A stretch of 64,000 nt of DNA, from the NCBI RefSeq assembly GCF_958295425.1, contig NC_081146.1, forward strand, positions 6,697,649 through 6,761,648, read 5' to 3'. The translations under genes and the position numbers were made by a program. Shown here one piece after another: positions 13,101 through 27,848 of this stretch (positions are counted from its first letter, which is position 1; each line of letters begins with the position of its first letter). Under the pieces are notes generated by a model. That model saw nothing but the letters and a program-made list of their open reading frames with translations. It ran no database searches and was not told the origin of the DNA. Source of the DNA: Solea solea. Taxonomy: Eukaryota; Chordata; Actinopteri; Pleuronectiformes; Soleidae.

Positions 13101-14138
13101 CGTCAGTGTTGGATTTCCAGTCCTTACCCTTTGGTCCCCATAAAGATTAATGGTCCTGAAAAATAAGTTTGTTTTTTTTTTACAATAGACAAGGTCCTAA
13201 AATGTCAAATGTAAAAAAAGACAACAAAACAAAAACTTGCTACACATTACATAAAAAGTGCTTATCAGAGGCACAGAAATGTTTAACCTAAAGATCTGCT
13301 GTTTCTTTCATGTGTAGATCAAATGTCAAAATGCATTTTCAAACTTTGTCAGTGATTATATTAACTGTTTTAAGACAGACAATGAAAACCTCCACAAGAC
13401 GTCTTATAAATATAGTATTTGTCTATTCAGGAAATAGTCATTTATCCCATCAAATTTCCCTGAAAATTGGGGTGGCATCTCAAGATTGCTTGTTTTGGAT
13501 AGCTAAATGACATATTTTACTGAAGGAAAATGTGGTATGTGACTGAAAAAAATAAGATATATAATTGTGTAGACATATCAATTAATTAATTAATTAAAAC
13601 AAATAGAATAGAAGAATTGAAAGCACAACTGATTGGGAGATCATTTTTGTTAATTGGTATAATAATACTTTTCAGTTGAAGCCCTGATTTTGTCTATAGT
13701 TTAGTCTAAAACCCAAAGATATTCCTATCAAACAAAACAAAGTCTATACAATTAATTCACTGAACATCTGATGTTAGAACTAACTTTTCTTTAGTTTGAA
13801 CACGATGGCTTTAAGGGGAAATAAATCCAGGGATGCATGCAAGACTGACTGTACTCTAAGCCTTAAAGAATGTTTGTATTGCTATGCCTGAACTCTTCAG
13901 AAATGACCAATCTTTAATGAATGACTTCTTTGTGTATACCATGACTAAAAGCCAGTGGTATTAAAATGTCATCGTTAATAAGTGGATGCTTTGCTTTTAT
14001 TTACTGTTTAACAAACCACAGGACCATTTCACACAATTATTATCATCCTCAAGTTGTCATTTGGGAAAAAAGGGAAAACATTATTTTGTGTGGGGAAGAG
14101 ATTTAAATAATTCTACTTTTCTTATTTTCTTTTTCAGC

Positions 14139-14418
14139 ATGGATTCAGCTAAGATGCCTCCTGACAACAGATAACTACAGATTTACAGCACAGAAATCTA
14201 AGAGGATGCTGCTCTTGTCGAGTGCAAATGGGACATAAATAAGGATGGATGGTGCTGGTGTGAGCAAAAATGTAAGAAAGCTATCTAAACCAGTTGTATT
14301 AGTTGGCGAGAAGGTGCGGCCAGAAAAGCTACCTTTCCACACACAATTGTAAAACTGTTCACCTCTGGCGTACAAAAACAATTTGGCAGTTAATACAGCA
14401 GATAAACATACTTGGCTG
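14139..14418 (+). promoter_or_regulatory. 5' leader exon of the JIP3/4-like gene with several upstream ORFs
   Basis: A very strong acceptor (ttattttctttttcag) opens this stretch, which runs without a break into the first main coding exon. Several ATGs precede the main start at 14419: one at 14140 (11 codons), one at 14204 (10 codons), a nested one at 14227, and one at about 14243 opening a 35-codon frame beginning MDGAGVSKN. Together with the ATG at 11570 this would make a heavily encumbered leader. Alternatively part of it is spliced out: a gtaaga lies near 14270 and acceptors lie at 14385 and 14397-14400. Confidence 0.4.
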
Positions 14419-17400
14419 ATGGAGTACAATGAGAGAGTGCTGTGTGGGTCAGGGGAGGTGGAGTTAGACCCCGATATTGTCAGTGAAGAGGCTGGAAAAC
14501 TGTATTCAGAACTACAGGTAAGACTGTTTCTTTTCTATACTGTTATTGTGTCTAACATATCACATTTAATGTGTTTAAACATACATGGTTTCTCACAATC
14601 CCAGACAGTTATTGAGACCCACGGTGAAGCTGTGGTGGAGTCGCTGGTACCCATATTTGTGTGGGTGCTGGAGGGGCTGGCCAGCTGCAAAAGCCAGCTC
14701 AGAGACAGAGAGGAGGAGGCAGAGCGGGAGAAAGCGGAGCGAGAAGAACTGCTGGAGAGATACCAAGCAGAGAAAAGACTAAGGAAAGAGAGTCAAGAGG
14801 TGCGGGATAAAAAAAAAAAAAGATAAAATGAGTTGATGTTACGGCTGAATGCCGTTATTTAACTGTTTGACTTTTCTCAGAGCCGTTAGTTTGTCTTTTT
14901 TTGTTTTGTAGAGATATCTGGAGCTGGATGATCAAATTGAACAGGAGAGAAGAGCCATGAAGGTGAGGGAGAAAGGGAAAGAACGGCAAGAGAGAGAGTT
15001 GGAGAGGAAAGCAAGAGAACAAGCTGATCAGTGTGAGTGTTTGAAAGTAACTGTGACAAATACCACAACATGCTTAAATCTCACTGAAGGAGAACTGCTG
15101 TTCGGTAACTTTTCACTGATACTAAGTCAAACACCTGCTTTCTCAATGGCAGGAAATTTAACAAGCAAAGCTCTTTGTGTTTTGTATTTTTACAGTGATG
15201 ACCCTGGAGGAGCAGAAAGCAAATCTGCTTCGAGAACTGAGCACATTGAGACTTACGCACAACAAGGTCAGTAACTGCTGTTTAGCTTACAGTGGTGTGC
15301 TGTTGTTTCCACAGATATTCAATATTTATTTAGGTCCTTGTTCTATTTCTGTTATCTCCTTTAGTTGGCACACACATATCGAGAACTTCTGGAAAAGAGA
15401 AAGGATTCTGAAAGGGACTCTCCTTTAAGGTTGTTCATACCTTCTTCACCTTGTTTTTTAATAGAAATCTATTTCCTATACAGTTTGAAACGACAGCAGC
15501 ATTATTGTATACAGTATATACTGTACATATACACCTCCTTCAAGCATAGGTTTTTATACTTGAAGGAGGTGGAAAAGGAGATGTAAATAAGTGCAGTGAA
15601 AACGGCTAATAAAGGATAATGTTTCAAACTCATGTGACTGAAATGTCAATGAAGCTTAAGATTGTTCCTGCACTGAAGAAATGTCCGAACGGATGCATGA
15701 GAGGAAACAGACTGATACAAAAACGACAACATTTCTCAACTTATCGCAATAAATACATCTTGCTAGAATAATAATAATAGTAATAATAATAGTTCTCCAA
15801 CACCTTCTGAAGTAAATGCATTCTTCATTTATATGATCAAGTTACACCTTCTTATCCTTCTGTGGTGACCCAGACTTTTGTGAATTTGAATTTTGTGCCA
15901 TCTACTGCTTATCTCGGTGAACTAACTCCCAATATTTACTTAACAGCAGTGCAGAAATGTGCCATATAATTGTACAATAATGTACAATAGATAACGTTAC
16001 AAAATTACAATTTGAGACCATTTTGCTGTTCTCATTTATATTGTGTAAAAGATGAAGATGAAATGGAATCTTTTTTTGCAAATTTCCAAGTTATTAGTAG
16101 TAATTGATCATAATTCACAGAGTGTAAGTCCGTAATATTAAGTGTGCTGCAAGAAAGTGGAACAAGTGTAAGAAAAACACCCACTAATACTGTTTAATAC
16201 TGTGATTTTATTTTTTTTTGCAACTATACCGTAACACTGCATGTTCTATTTAGGAATCACATTCGTCCCAAGAATCATGACTCGCCATCTGATCAAGTTT
16301 TATTAGATTCCTGTGTTAATGAAAAGGTAAACAGATTCTTTATGTTTCAATTTTTATAAACACAAGACTTTGTCATAGAAATAGCTGCATTTATCTGCTT
16401 TTCTCCAGCAGGTCATTCAAAGACCACATTCACACTCTGGCCCCCCCTGTCTGGAAGAACTAATAAATAAGAAGGAAAAGCCAATTGATATTTCAGTGAA
16501 GGCCACCACAGATCACTTTGTCAATGATATCATTAGCTCCACTCCAGAGCTGGCAGGCTTTCATGGCTGTGTGAATGCAAGGTAACATCAACCAATGTGT
16601 GTCAGATAATGCTCTAAATCTACATTCTTCACATATGTACATGGCACAGCAAATGTTCTGGTATTGTGTCTTATTCATTTATTTGTCGTCCTCATTGTTG
16701 TCATCAGTACTCCTGTTAGATCTAACAACGAGGAGACGCCAAAAGATGAGTCCGAGACCAGCTTGGAGGATGAGAAGAAGGAGGAGACGGAACACAACGG
16801 CGAAGTAAAGAGCAGGCATGAGGAAGATGAGGAGGGGGACAAGGAAGACGATGGTCTGGAGTGGGAGCTTCGCAACACGGACTCTGTGTTTTCTGAACTG
16901 TCAGAGCTGAGTCAGGATTATGTGGAGAGTGTAGACCGTGGAGTCAGTGTCAGAGGTAATTTACAGACATTTTTTATTACATAGTTGATGAACATTCTCA
17001 AACTATGGTTCAATCTATGGATACTAAATGCTAACCCCACAAAAAATGCCCCATTATTATTTTGACCATCCATGTGGCCGCAGATACAAACAACTAAATC
17101 CATGTTGTTTTTTGAAGCTTTTGAAGCACAAACTAAATGATCACAGACACAAGTGATCGCAGATGTAGGAGGTAATGAGTTTATTTCTGATAAGTAGGAC
17201 ATTTATTTATACACGGCTTATAAAAAGTGTCAGAATGGTTTCTGTTTTAAGGTTCTTTTTTTTACTGTTTTGCACCATGTGCTAAATAATAACCAAATGA
17301 CTTGTGTTGATCTGTTTTTCAAAGGGTGCACAACAAGAGTTCTAGCAATTAAATTCTTTTTTCCCTCTGTAGGCAGCGCAGACCAGTTTGAGGAGATTCT

Positions 17401-20400
17401 TTCTCAGTATGAAGAACTCAAAGTCAACTTGTGAGTCATGTTTATTCTAATGTGAATATAAGATGTTCAGGTGATTTCCCAAACATGTACACTGTTTCCT
17501 CTTGTAGAGACACAAATCTGTAACACAAAAAGTAATAAAAATACTACTTTTTTCTGATTTGTTTCTTTTCAGTGGGTTAGTAGATGCTGCCCGCAAGGCT
17601 TTGATATGTCGGGTGGTAGAGCTGACTGATGACCGCACGGCTCTTAAACTGGAAGTGACCTCTCTTCAGGAAACAGTCTCTCGATTAGAGGGGCGGATAA
17701 AGGAGAAGGAGGAGGAAACTAAGAGGTGTGGATTATTGTTCTTTAAAATGTCAAGTTTTTGTTAAAACTATTATAAATGCATTTTTGTTTTTCATCCTTT
17801 ATCTTCCACAGACTTCGGAAAGAACTGGAAGCATGTCAGTCGGAGGATTCTGATGTAAGAAAAAGTTATTGTCATTTTTACTGCCATGGTGACTCCTGGT
17901 GTATGTTTCTCATTTAATAGATAAATCTGTCACAGGCTTCTTCTCTCGCATCCATGCGTCAATTCTCTCGCTCTGAAATGGCTCGTGTTGTTATGGAGAG
18001 GAACCAGTATAAGCATCGTCTTTTTGAGCTACAGGAAGCAATCAAACATAGTCAGACAGTCAGGTAAATATTTGCCTCAATAATGAATAAAACTCTTGCT
18101 ATTCTGTTAAATCTAATGTTTAAGTCTTTTCCAAGAAACAGTTTGGTTTAACACAGCTATGTTTGTCTCGTTTCTTTTTTTTTTCATATATATATAAAGA
18201 GCAACAAAGGAAGTGAAGTTAACAGAGGATAAAAGGTCAAGTGTTTGGAGAAGGTAAGTGTTTGTGTTATCTCTTATCTCATTTTATTGTACTTGTATGA
18301 TACTGTACCACAGTTGCCTGGTTCTGAGTTTTGCTGTGCACTGCTAGAAGACAAAAACTGCCTGAACAAAGCTGTACTGAGATACTGCAATATTGTTGTT
18401 ATGAATAGAGACTCTTTAAACCTCCCAGATATATTGGAAACATGTGCCTTTGCAGGACCTTCATAATGCTAAGATAGGAAATTCCTTGGGTTGTCCTGAC
18501 CATCTGTTAATAATAAAAACCCAATGTAAGGAGAATTTAGAAAACCAACAGGAACATTTGTCTCTAAGACACTAAATCACCAATATTTCTGTGAATTACT
18601 TGAATATACATGAAGCAATGTATGCCCGAGAGGGAAAAGTCTTATGTTTAATAAACAGTATTGTTACTTGTTTCTTTATCTAAGGTTCAATCGCCTGTTT
18701 GGCCTTTCCAAGGAACCTTTAATCCCACCTCCTGCCTCTGCATTCACCTTGCCAGCTTCTTCATCACTCACTCGCTCTCCTGTGAGGTCTCCTCAGCTAC
18801 CGGCAGTCAGTCAGACTGAGTAAGCATTTTTTTTTTTTTCTGCCATGACACTCTTGAATCATATGAAATGGCTCCGTAAAGTTGATTAACATGTGGATCA
18901 TTCACTCTAGGTCTGCTGCTCCTGCTGCTCTCTCACCTCGTGTCAGGAGGAGGGAGCTCTACAAGGAGATTCGCACCCACATTTGGGGAACTCTGGGAAA
19001 ACGGCAGTTACACGGCTGGAGCGTGCCACTGGCAAACAAACAGGTAATAGTAATGTGTACGATGGAATGTGATGGTGATTTGGATTATGTTTCTGTTAAT
19101 TCAGACCATTTATTTTTATCAAACCAAAGAGAAGGAGCTGCACTAAATCCATTCTACTGTTCATTTTGTGCAAGCTCCACCGAAGACTTAATACAGATTA
19201 TTTAAATTACCCAGACATAATGTACGCAACCAAAGTCTTATCAATATCATCATGATAAAATGTCTTTTTTAAAGGAGTCCAGTGAACCTGCTCCAGAGCC
19301 TAAAGATGTGCCCGTTCTAGTGCAGCTCAGGTTGTTGGATCAAAGAGACTCCACTGCTAAGGTAACTCTTTCCACCACCTTATTCATGTAAACCTTTATT
19401 TTCTGCCTGTGGCACGCTTAAACACAGTGTCTAACCTATTCTTTTGTTGTTTCAGCTGAACTGTGCAGTTTCAGTCACACCTGAAGTCTCAGGAGAGGCC
19501 ACAGTGAGTCTGTCATTATCTTGGTTAAACATCAACTGTAGTATCACTCTAATCACCATGCACATGCACATCAAACCATAACTAACACTGTCCACGGATG
19601 CGTTTCATGCCACTCATCTCTCCAAACTCCATGTTCATCCCTCTCTGCTAGTGTTCAGTATGGGTAGTTGCGGGTCCCGCCTCCAGCAGTGATATTACAG
19701 TGATTGATCCAGCACGGTCCAACACAGTTCTGGATCAGTTCTGCCTCCCTCCCACAGCTCCTGCACTCTGCCTCTGTGCTGTGCCTCCCATAGGTCAGTG
19801 CCAGTGCAATGGGCTCCCTTCAGACAACATGTCTAATCTAATGAATTTTGTACTTGTATTTACACCCGCATACCATAGTGGTCAACACTGGTTGCATGAC
19901 ATGTTTTTTCGACACAGTCTTTCTTGTCTTGTTTTGTCAGGTGGCACCAAAGGAACTGTGTGGATTGGAACTCAGGAAGGAAGGTAGTGCCTGCTGAATA
20001 AGCAGCTCACTTTGTATGAGCAAATACTTGTCACCAAAGCATTTTTGATCCACTGTCTTTCTCTCTCTTTTTCTTCCCCAACTCTTTATTCTCCCAGTAT
20101 ACTGATACACTCAGCCTCTGCTGGCAGGAGGCGCTGTCAACAGTCTGTTTCCCTCTCAGAGGGAGTTTATTCACTCACGTGAGTTTTCTGCTCTATTCTT
20201 TGTACGCATTTAGCCTAAGCCTTTAATAATTTATTGTGCCCTTTTATACTCGATCCATTCTTACAGGTATTGCCAGAGTCAAGTTATAGCTGGTTTAGCT
20301 GACGGGACATTAGCCTTTTTCTCACACAGCTCAGGTAATGCTTTTCTGTTTCCTATGTTTATGTAGATGGTAGCATGGCATCCGTATTAAAATAATAATT

Positions 20401-20428
20401 TCAAAACCAAAAGCAAACAACTATATAA

Positions 20429-20468
<40 letters not shown>

Positions 20469-22120
20469 ACATACATACATATATATATATATGTGTGTAT
20501 ATATATATATGTGTATATGTATATATATATATATATATATACATAAACACATATTCATTTTGTGTGCTTCATCATGTAAGTCAAAGGAGTAATGAGTGCT
20601 GTGATTGACAGGTGGATGGAATCTGCGGTCACACTCGGTGGTTCCCCTTGGATCAAACCCTCTGCAGCCCATTCGCTGCAGCCTTGCAAAAGATGGCCGC
20701 CTATGGGTGGGATATTGGAACAAAGTCCATGTTGTTGACATTAACAGCAAGAAGGTTGAGGTGAGAAACGATGAACCTTCATCCTGCGTGTCATATTCTC
20801 ATACTGTTTCAGTACTCACCAACATTCATCCCACATTTGACTTGACAGCAAACTTTCCCAGTGTCTGAACGCAGCGAGCAGCAGGTTCGTTTCCTGTGCG
20901 CTGGTGGAAGTGGTGTTTGGACGTCCTGTCGACTTGACCCAATCCTCAGGCTGTTTGACTGGTTCACTGGACGGCCGCTACAGGAAGTTGATTTCACAGC
21001 TTTGGTCACTAAAACATTAGGTGCTGAAGCAGTTTTTGTTTTTTAATCTTAATTCTCTTTGTTACAGTGGTGATAACCACTGACATCATTAGACCCTTCT
21101 GTTTCAGGGTTATTGTCTATTGTAAGATAATTCAACAAATCTAACTTTTACTTCACAAGATTCAGTTTGAAATGAATGAATAAATTGTCCGTTTCATGAC
21201 TTACATGACATGATAGTGTGGGTGAAAACAAAAGTTCTGCATCCTCATCCTCAGAGGATATCATGGTCTCTCATTCTGTATTACAATATGATATTATGAA
21301 TAATAATCATTTATAATCAATAAGAAAAAAGAGAAGAAAATGTAATTCATGTGCAAGCTGAATTGAAACAACATTATTGTCTCCCTGTGTAGGTCATCAC
21401 TTCCTGGCACTGTCACCTCTCCAGATCTCGTCTCTCACAGTCATCTCTGGCCGTCTGTGGGTGGGCACTGGAGGTGGTGCCATTTTCTCAATACCATTAT
21501 CAATAAGTAAGTTGTATTTGGACTCAATTGTTTTTTTAAATTGTATTGTCTGAAATGTGCTTCATCAAGTCTTGCCAACATCTACAAACTGTCCATAGCA
21601 TCAGAAGCTGTTTCCATTCCATATTGCTCCATCGCATCAGTCCAACTATGTTACCATGGACACAGACAAGCTGTCAGATTTATCATTGCTGCACCTGGTA
21701 AGAATATTAAAATGACTGCTTTGCTTAACGTTATTAAAGACTCGGTGGTCCAAGAGTCCGCTCCCTCAGATTGCCCTTGACTGCTGCATCTGTCTAATCT
21801 GTGCCTCAAAGGTTGTTTGATGACCTCTCCTGGCAGCAGCACTGTTACTACCTCTCAGCTTATCCTCAGTGGAGGAGAGGGCTACATCAACTTCCGTATT
21901 GGTGAGTTGAAAAACGGGAAGTTGCCTTTGTTGAGTTGATTTGTTTAGATGAATTAGTGCTGAGTTTACTAATTGCCTAACAAAGCTATCTGCTTTTCCA
22001 GGGGACGATGGAGGTGACGCATCAGATGTGTTGACCCAGGCTACACCTCAGCGGTCTGAGCGCAGTCACATGATCATTTGGCAGAATCACACCCCGTCTA
22101 TACCAAGCCCTGCCCTCTGA
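14419..22120 (+). CDS. Divergent JIP3/JIP4 (SPAG9-like) JNK-pathway and motor scaffold
   Basis: Twenty-seven exons close in phase to 990 residues: 14419-14517, 14605-14799, 14912-15032, 15196-15266, 15365-15429, 16254-16326, 16412-16581, 16708-16955, 17373-17430, 17573-17725, 17812-17854, 17921-18063, 18200-18253, 18685-18819, 18911-19043, 19275-19361, 19456-19503, 19652-19793, 19941-19983, 20098-20178, 20267-20334, 20612-20760, 20849-21020, 21393-21506, 21599-21697, 21812-21901, 22002-22120. The N-terminus is an RH1-type region ([10 protein letters not shown]... [12 protein letters not shown]) with a Glu/Arg-rich coiled coil. An acidic linker follows, then a second coiled coil and RH2 ([20 protein letters not shown], about 450-470). 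The C-terminal half is the WD40-like propeller ([48 protein letters not shown]). JIP3/4 link kinesin-1/dynein cargo to JNK kinases and Arf6/Rab. It is about 330 residues shorter than human JIP3/4; whether it is a spag9 orthologue or a separate paralogue is open. Confidence 0.88.
15532..15571 (+). repeat. Perfect 13-bp inverted repeat (hairpin) in an intron
   Basis: Arms cacctccttcaag (15532-15544) and cttgaaggaggtg (15559-15571) are exact reverse complements. The pairing extends inward after one mismatch by three more base pairs, leaving a loop of about six bases. It lies in the JIP3/4-like intron 15430-16253. Confidence 0.9.
20437..20540 (+). repeat. (TA)n-rich microsatellite
   Basis: About 100 bases of ta/tg/ca alternation in an intron of the JIP3/4-like gene (between the exons ending at 20334 and starting at 20612). 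Confidence 0.9.
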
Positions 22121-23448
22121 CATTGTTCACTACCTAAAGATGATGTAGGTGTAGAGACGGCGCACTAGATGAGCCACACACAATACTGGAAATGGAAAAG
22201 CTTTCATCTTTGTTTACCCTATTCATTTGGTGAACATACTGTACTTTGAGTGGAATATCCTAATGAATTATAATGCCTCACTATGTGCCTTCATCTATTT
22301 ATAATCAATCCTATAGAATGGATATATGATTTATTTCCTGGGTTGTTTATGGATCATTTTGCCCTTATAATAAATATGTTAGATGTTTCTGGTACATTTG
22401 TATTTGTTGAAGAACGTGCAGAGTTATGGTTGCTCCAGGTTTGCCTGTCATACATCATTCAGTCATCAAGTTCAATGTAGTTTAGTGGCTGCTGCTGTGT
22501 GCAGATTGTTTTTAACTGTGAACTGACAAACTCATTATCTCACCTCAAATACAAACAGACCTTTTTAATCTCTAATCTGATGATACTGCACTGAGATTGG
22601 TGATACCTTTTGTGATGTGTATTTTTGCATTTTCTGTTATGAGTGTTATCTCACATTATACCCTTCCACATTGTATGTGGTGTAATTACAAATAACCTCA
22701 TTATAATTGCATGTAAGTCTTCTAAATTAAGAGTTTTAGTTCCTGCCCTGAAAGAATATTTATTTTTTTCCATCAGCTTTTGATCATCTCTGAATTGCAT
22801 AAAATGTCTTTGGTGTTTACATTATGTTCTTATTTGACTTCTGTTATCTTTTGTAATATAAAGAAGGGAAATTCTTCAAGTGCCCTACGTTGTGTTTATG
22901 TGCAATTTAAGTTTGTGCACATGTTGATGTCAGTATATCCTTATCCTTGAAAAGACAACTAAGACTTGAGTATTGGTGTTGACTCAGCTGTGCCTCAAAC
23001 ATTATTATTGTCATCATTAAAATATGTCTCAATTGAAAATTAACTAACTTTCATTCTGAGTGTTATTGCCATAATCTGATACAGAGATGCAAGACAAAGA
23101 TCAAGACATGCAGGTATGATAAAGAACAAACAAAATAATAATTACTTTCATCTTTTTAATCTTTATATATTGGAATCTATTATTGTGAATAGCACATTAT
23201 AATCTGGAATATTGTCCACATACATCATATATTAAACGGGGATAGAAAATCCCAGAGTTTTCCCAATGAAAAACAACAGGTCCCTGGTTTGTTTGTCCGT
23301 TAATGATGTGTTGTGTCAACTTTACAAGACGGGTGACGGGAGCATTCAACAGCAGCAACAGGCTTTGCCTCAGGCAGTTTTGCCTGCTGCTTATTTTGGT
23401 ACAGTCATGAATGAGACAAAAATTCAGTCAGCTTTTCTGCTCTACTTC
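22121..23448. other. JIP-like 3' UTR and intergenic region to tmem238-like
   Basis: No coding exon. A canonical AATAAA at 22369-22374, about 250 bases after the stop, is the best polyadenylation signal for the plus-strand gene. The remainder to 23448 includes the minus-strand 3' UTR of the convergent tmem238-like gene; the 3' ends may lie close together or overlap. Confidence 0.5.
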
Positions 23449-23775
23449 TTATGTCGGACTGCTGTGAGTCCTGGGAAGGCGTATTCTGCGACTCAGGGAG
23501 CGAGCGAGACGGTCCACAGCTCCACCCATCTTTCCCAACTCCTTTTTGGAGGTCAGACCCTCAATGTTGCCACTGTACCACATGACCCAGCCTGCCAGGG
23601 ACAGAAGCACCAGCAGAGCTCCCGTGTACACAAGCAGATCGCCAAAGTCTTGCCCTTTGACCTCCAGCGGAGCGAAGACACCCAGCAGCAGAGATATGAC
23701 ACCCAGCAGGTCCATGAGCACAGCAAACACCAGGGCCAGCTTACAGTGGGACAGCCCGTCATATTTTGGTGCCAT
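23449..23775 (-). CDS. tmem238: TMEM238-like small two-pass membrane protein
   Basis: A 108-codon minus-strand frame lies in one exon. The acceptor cttttgtttttcag sits two bases before the ATG, so an upstream noncoding exon is expected. The sequence shows helix 1 (about 12-34, KLALVFAVLMDLLGVISLLL), GVFAPLEVKGQDFGDLLVYTG, helix 2 (about 44-66, LLVLLSLAGWVMWYSGNIE), then a basic tail with Ser/Arg (RLARSLSRRIRL). The pattern GVFA...FGD(F/L)L(I/V)Y(S/T)GAL...LSLA.W..WY(S/T)GN(I/L)E is that of TMEM238/TMEM238L, whose function is unknown. Neighbouring ccdc106 and u2af2 fit human TMEM238 on 19q13.42, but TMEM238L lies on 17p near recoverin, so either orthologue is possible. The 171-codon plus-strand frame over the same DNA is a shadow. 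Confidence 0.8.
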   Translation of the reverse strand: MAPKYDGLSHCKLALVFAVLMDLLGVISLLLGVFAPLEVKGQDFGDLLVYTGALLVLLSLAGWVMWYSGNIEGLTSKKELGKMGGAVDRLARSLSRRIRLPRTHSSPT

Positions 23776-24700
23776 GGCTGAAAAACAAAAGGTGAGGGTG
23801 TTACATTGGAATGTGGCATTTTCTTATGCACATTTCTGTTCTTCATATCAAACACTGAAAATACTGAAACATCACTAAATCCAGGGATGGGTGATAGAGC
23901 CAAAAAAGTTATGATAAAACATTTTCAAATCAAATGATATTGATAAAGATCATGGTAAGTGTCAGATGATTAGAGACTGAAACAAGATACATTGATATAT
24001 ACATATATATTGAAGTTTTGTGAGAGACACTGAAAGTGGAGTTAAATTGTTTAAATTGTGTTATTGTTCCTGTATTTAACCCTTTTATCTACAGTCTCCA
24101 CATTTGTTGACTCACTCACCATCACAATGGAACATATCTCTTGTAATTAGTGAGGGATTATTTTATCAAACGTTTTGGTACACAGAATTTTCAGATTTTA
24201 CATTGGGCTGCTGTAATCTTAAATTTGAAAGTCATGACATTTACAATATAATTTGCTCCATTATCAGATCAGGTAACTTTTACTTAGGTAGCATAATCTA
24301 AAAGAAAATTAAAATAACAGACAACATAACACCCACACATACATTTACTGTGCTGTGCTTTGTTACACATACACTAGTACTCGTCAAAACAGGAACAGGT
24401 TCCAGTTCCACACCTTTCCCAAATAAAGTCAACAAAGCAGCAAGGTCTTCATATTATAAGGACATTATTTTGGAAAAACCTCAAACACTTACCTATGTGT
24501 TTCCGATCCACAGAATAGCTGGAATTTGAACGTGATTACAATGAAAACCGTGTTATATATTTGTATTACACAAGCTTTGAGGTCGTTGAGCAGCCGGTGA
24601 TCGACACTGAAACCTGACACCTCTTCACCTGTTCTACCTGTCCTCCTGCAGTTTAACTGGCGCTCTGACTAAACACTGCGGCACAATAAAACAGAGAGGC
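23776..24700 (-). promoter_or_regulatory. tmem238: tmem238-like upstream intron and probable noncoding first exon
   Basis: A minus-strand donor (ACATAG|gtaagt, exon edge at 24493) pairs with the acceptor beside the ATG, giving an intron 23778-24492 and a noncoding first exon starting somewhere around 24550-24660. The intron contains nothing coding. The start site is inferred. Confidence 0.45.
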
Positions 24701-24899
24701 AGAGAGGGGAGAATGAAATGGCAACACGGATATAATTGTCCCTCACTGCACATTTTGTCACATCACTAATTATATATATGATATCTGAAAATGTCCTTGA
24801 CTATGTTTGTTTACTGCACCCAGAACTATTTTATATATACAATGTATATGCATTTTTAAAATGATCGTCTCTTTCAAATAAAACACATATTACATATCT

Positions 24900-25600
24900 A
24901 CAGTGCTTCTTTTTCCATCAGTATCGTTGTTTCTGTGGACGGTCATTAATGCGATAACACCCGGAAATGACGCAGGAGGTTGTTTAAAATAAAAAAAATA
25001 AAAAGCGATAATTGTTATTGTTAGCTTGTTAGCTAGCAGATGAACCCGAGAAATGGAGATATGACAGAGTAATAACGACTTATTACATGTGCACGATTCA
25101 GTTATTACAAACGTAAAGTGGTATGTACCAATTTCTGCAGCGTATATATTTAACACAGCGACGCCGTTAATGTCTGAAAGACGGATTAAGGAATGGGTTG
25201 TAAAGAAAGAATGTGATTGTAATATTAAATTCGCAGCTACAATTTGTGCTAACATTACAGGAGGCTAACAGCATGAAGCTAGTCTCGCTCTCTTGTGAGC
25301 ACGATACCAGGCCGCGACGCTTTAGTTCTCTGTGAAAGAAAATAATACTGTTTCACTATATACATGTAACCGGAGAAGTAAACACATTAGCTTTGGTTTG
25401 TGGGCTCTGTGGTTGCATAAATGCGATAGTTTTTTATGCAACATACAATGATTAGTTTCATCCAATAATAAATAAATATGCTGTATATTTGGCTCTTTTT
25501 CTGCAGTGCGTTGATGTAAATTGTATTTTTCCACTTCATATTCATAGCCTGATGACATTTCTTTCAAAAAATAAATTACTAACATCTGTCTGGGTTTGAG
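24900..25600 (+). promoter_or_regulatory. ccdc106: ccdc106 promoter and 5' region
   Basis: A CCGGAAATGACGCA cluster (24961-24974) combines an ETS-type CCGGAA core with a CRE/AP-1-like TGACGCA, typical of a housekeeping promoter. It lies between the minus-strand tmem238-like first exon and the ccdc106 ATG, so a bidirectional promoter region of about 1 kb is plausible. Splicing of the 5' leader is not resolved. Confidence 0.4.

Positions 25601-27848
<2,248 letters not shown>

Noticed and set aside
23266..23781. Plus-strand frame of 171 codons
   Set aside because: It is the complement of the tmem238-like exon, which has family motifs, helices and a proper acceptor before its ATG.
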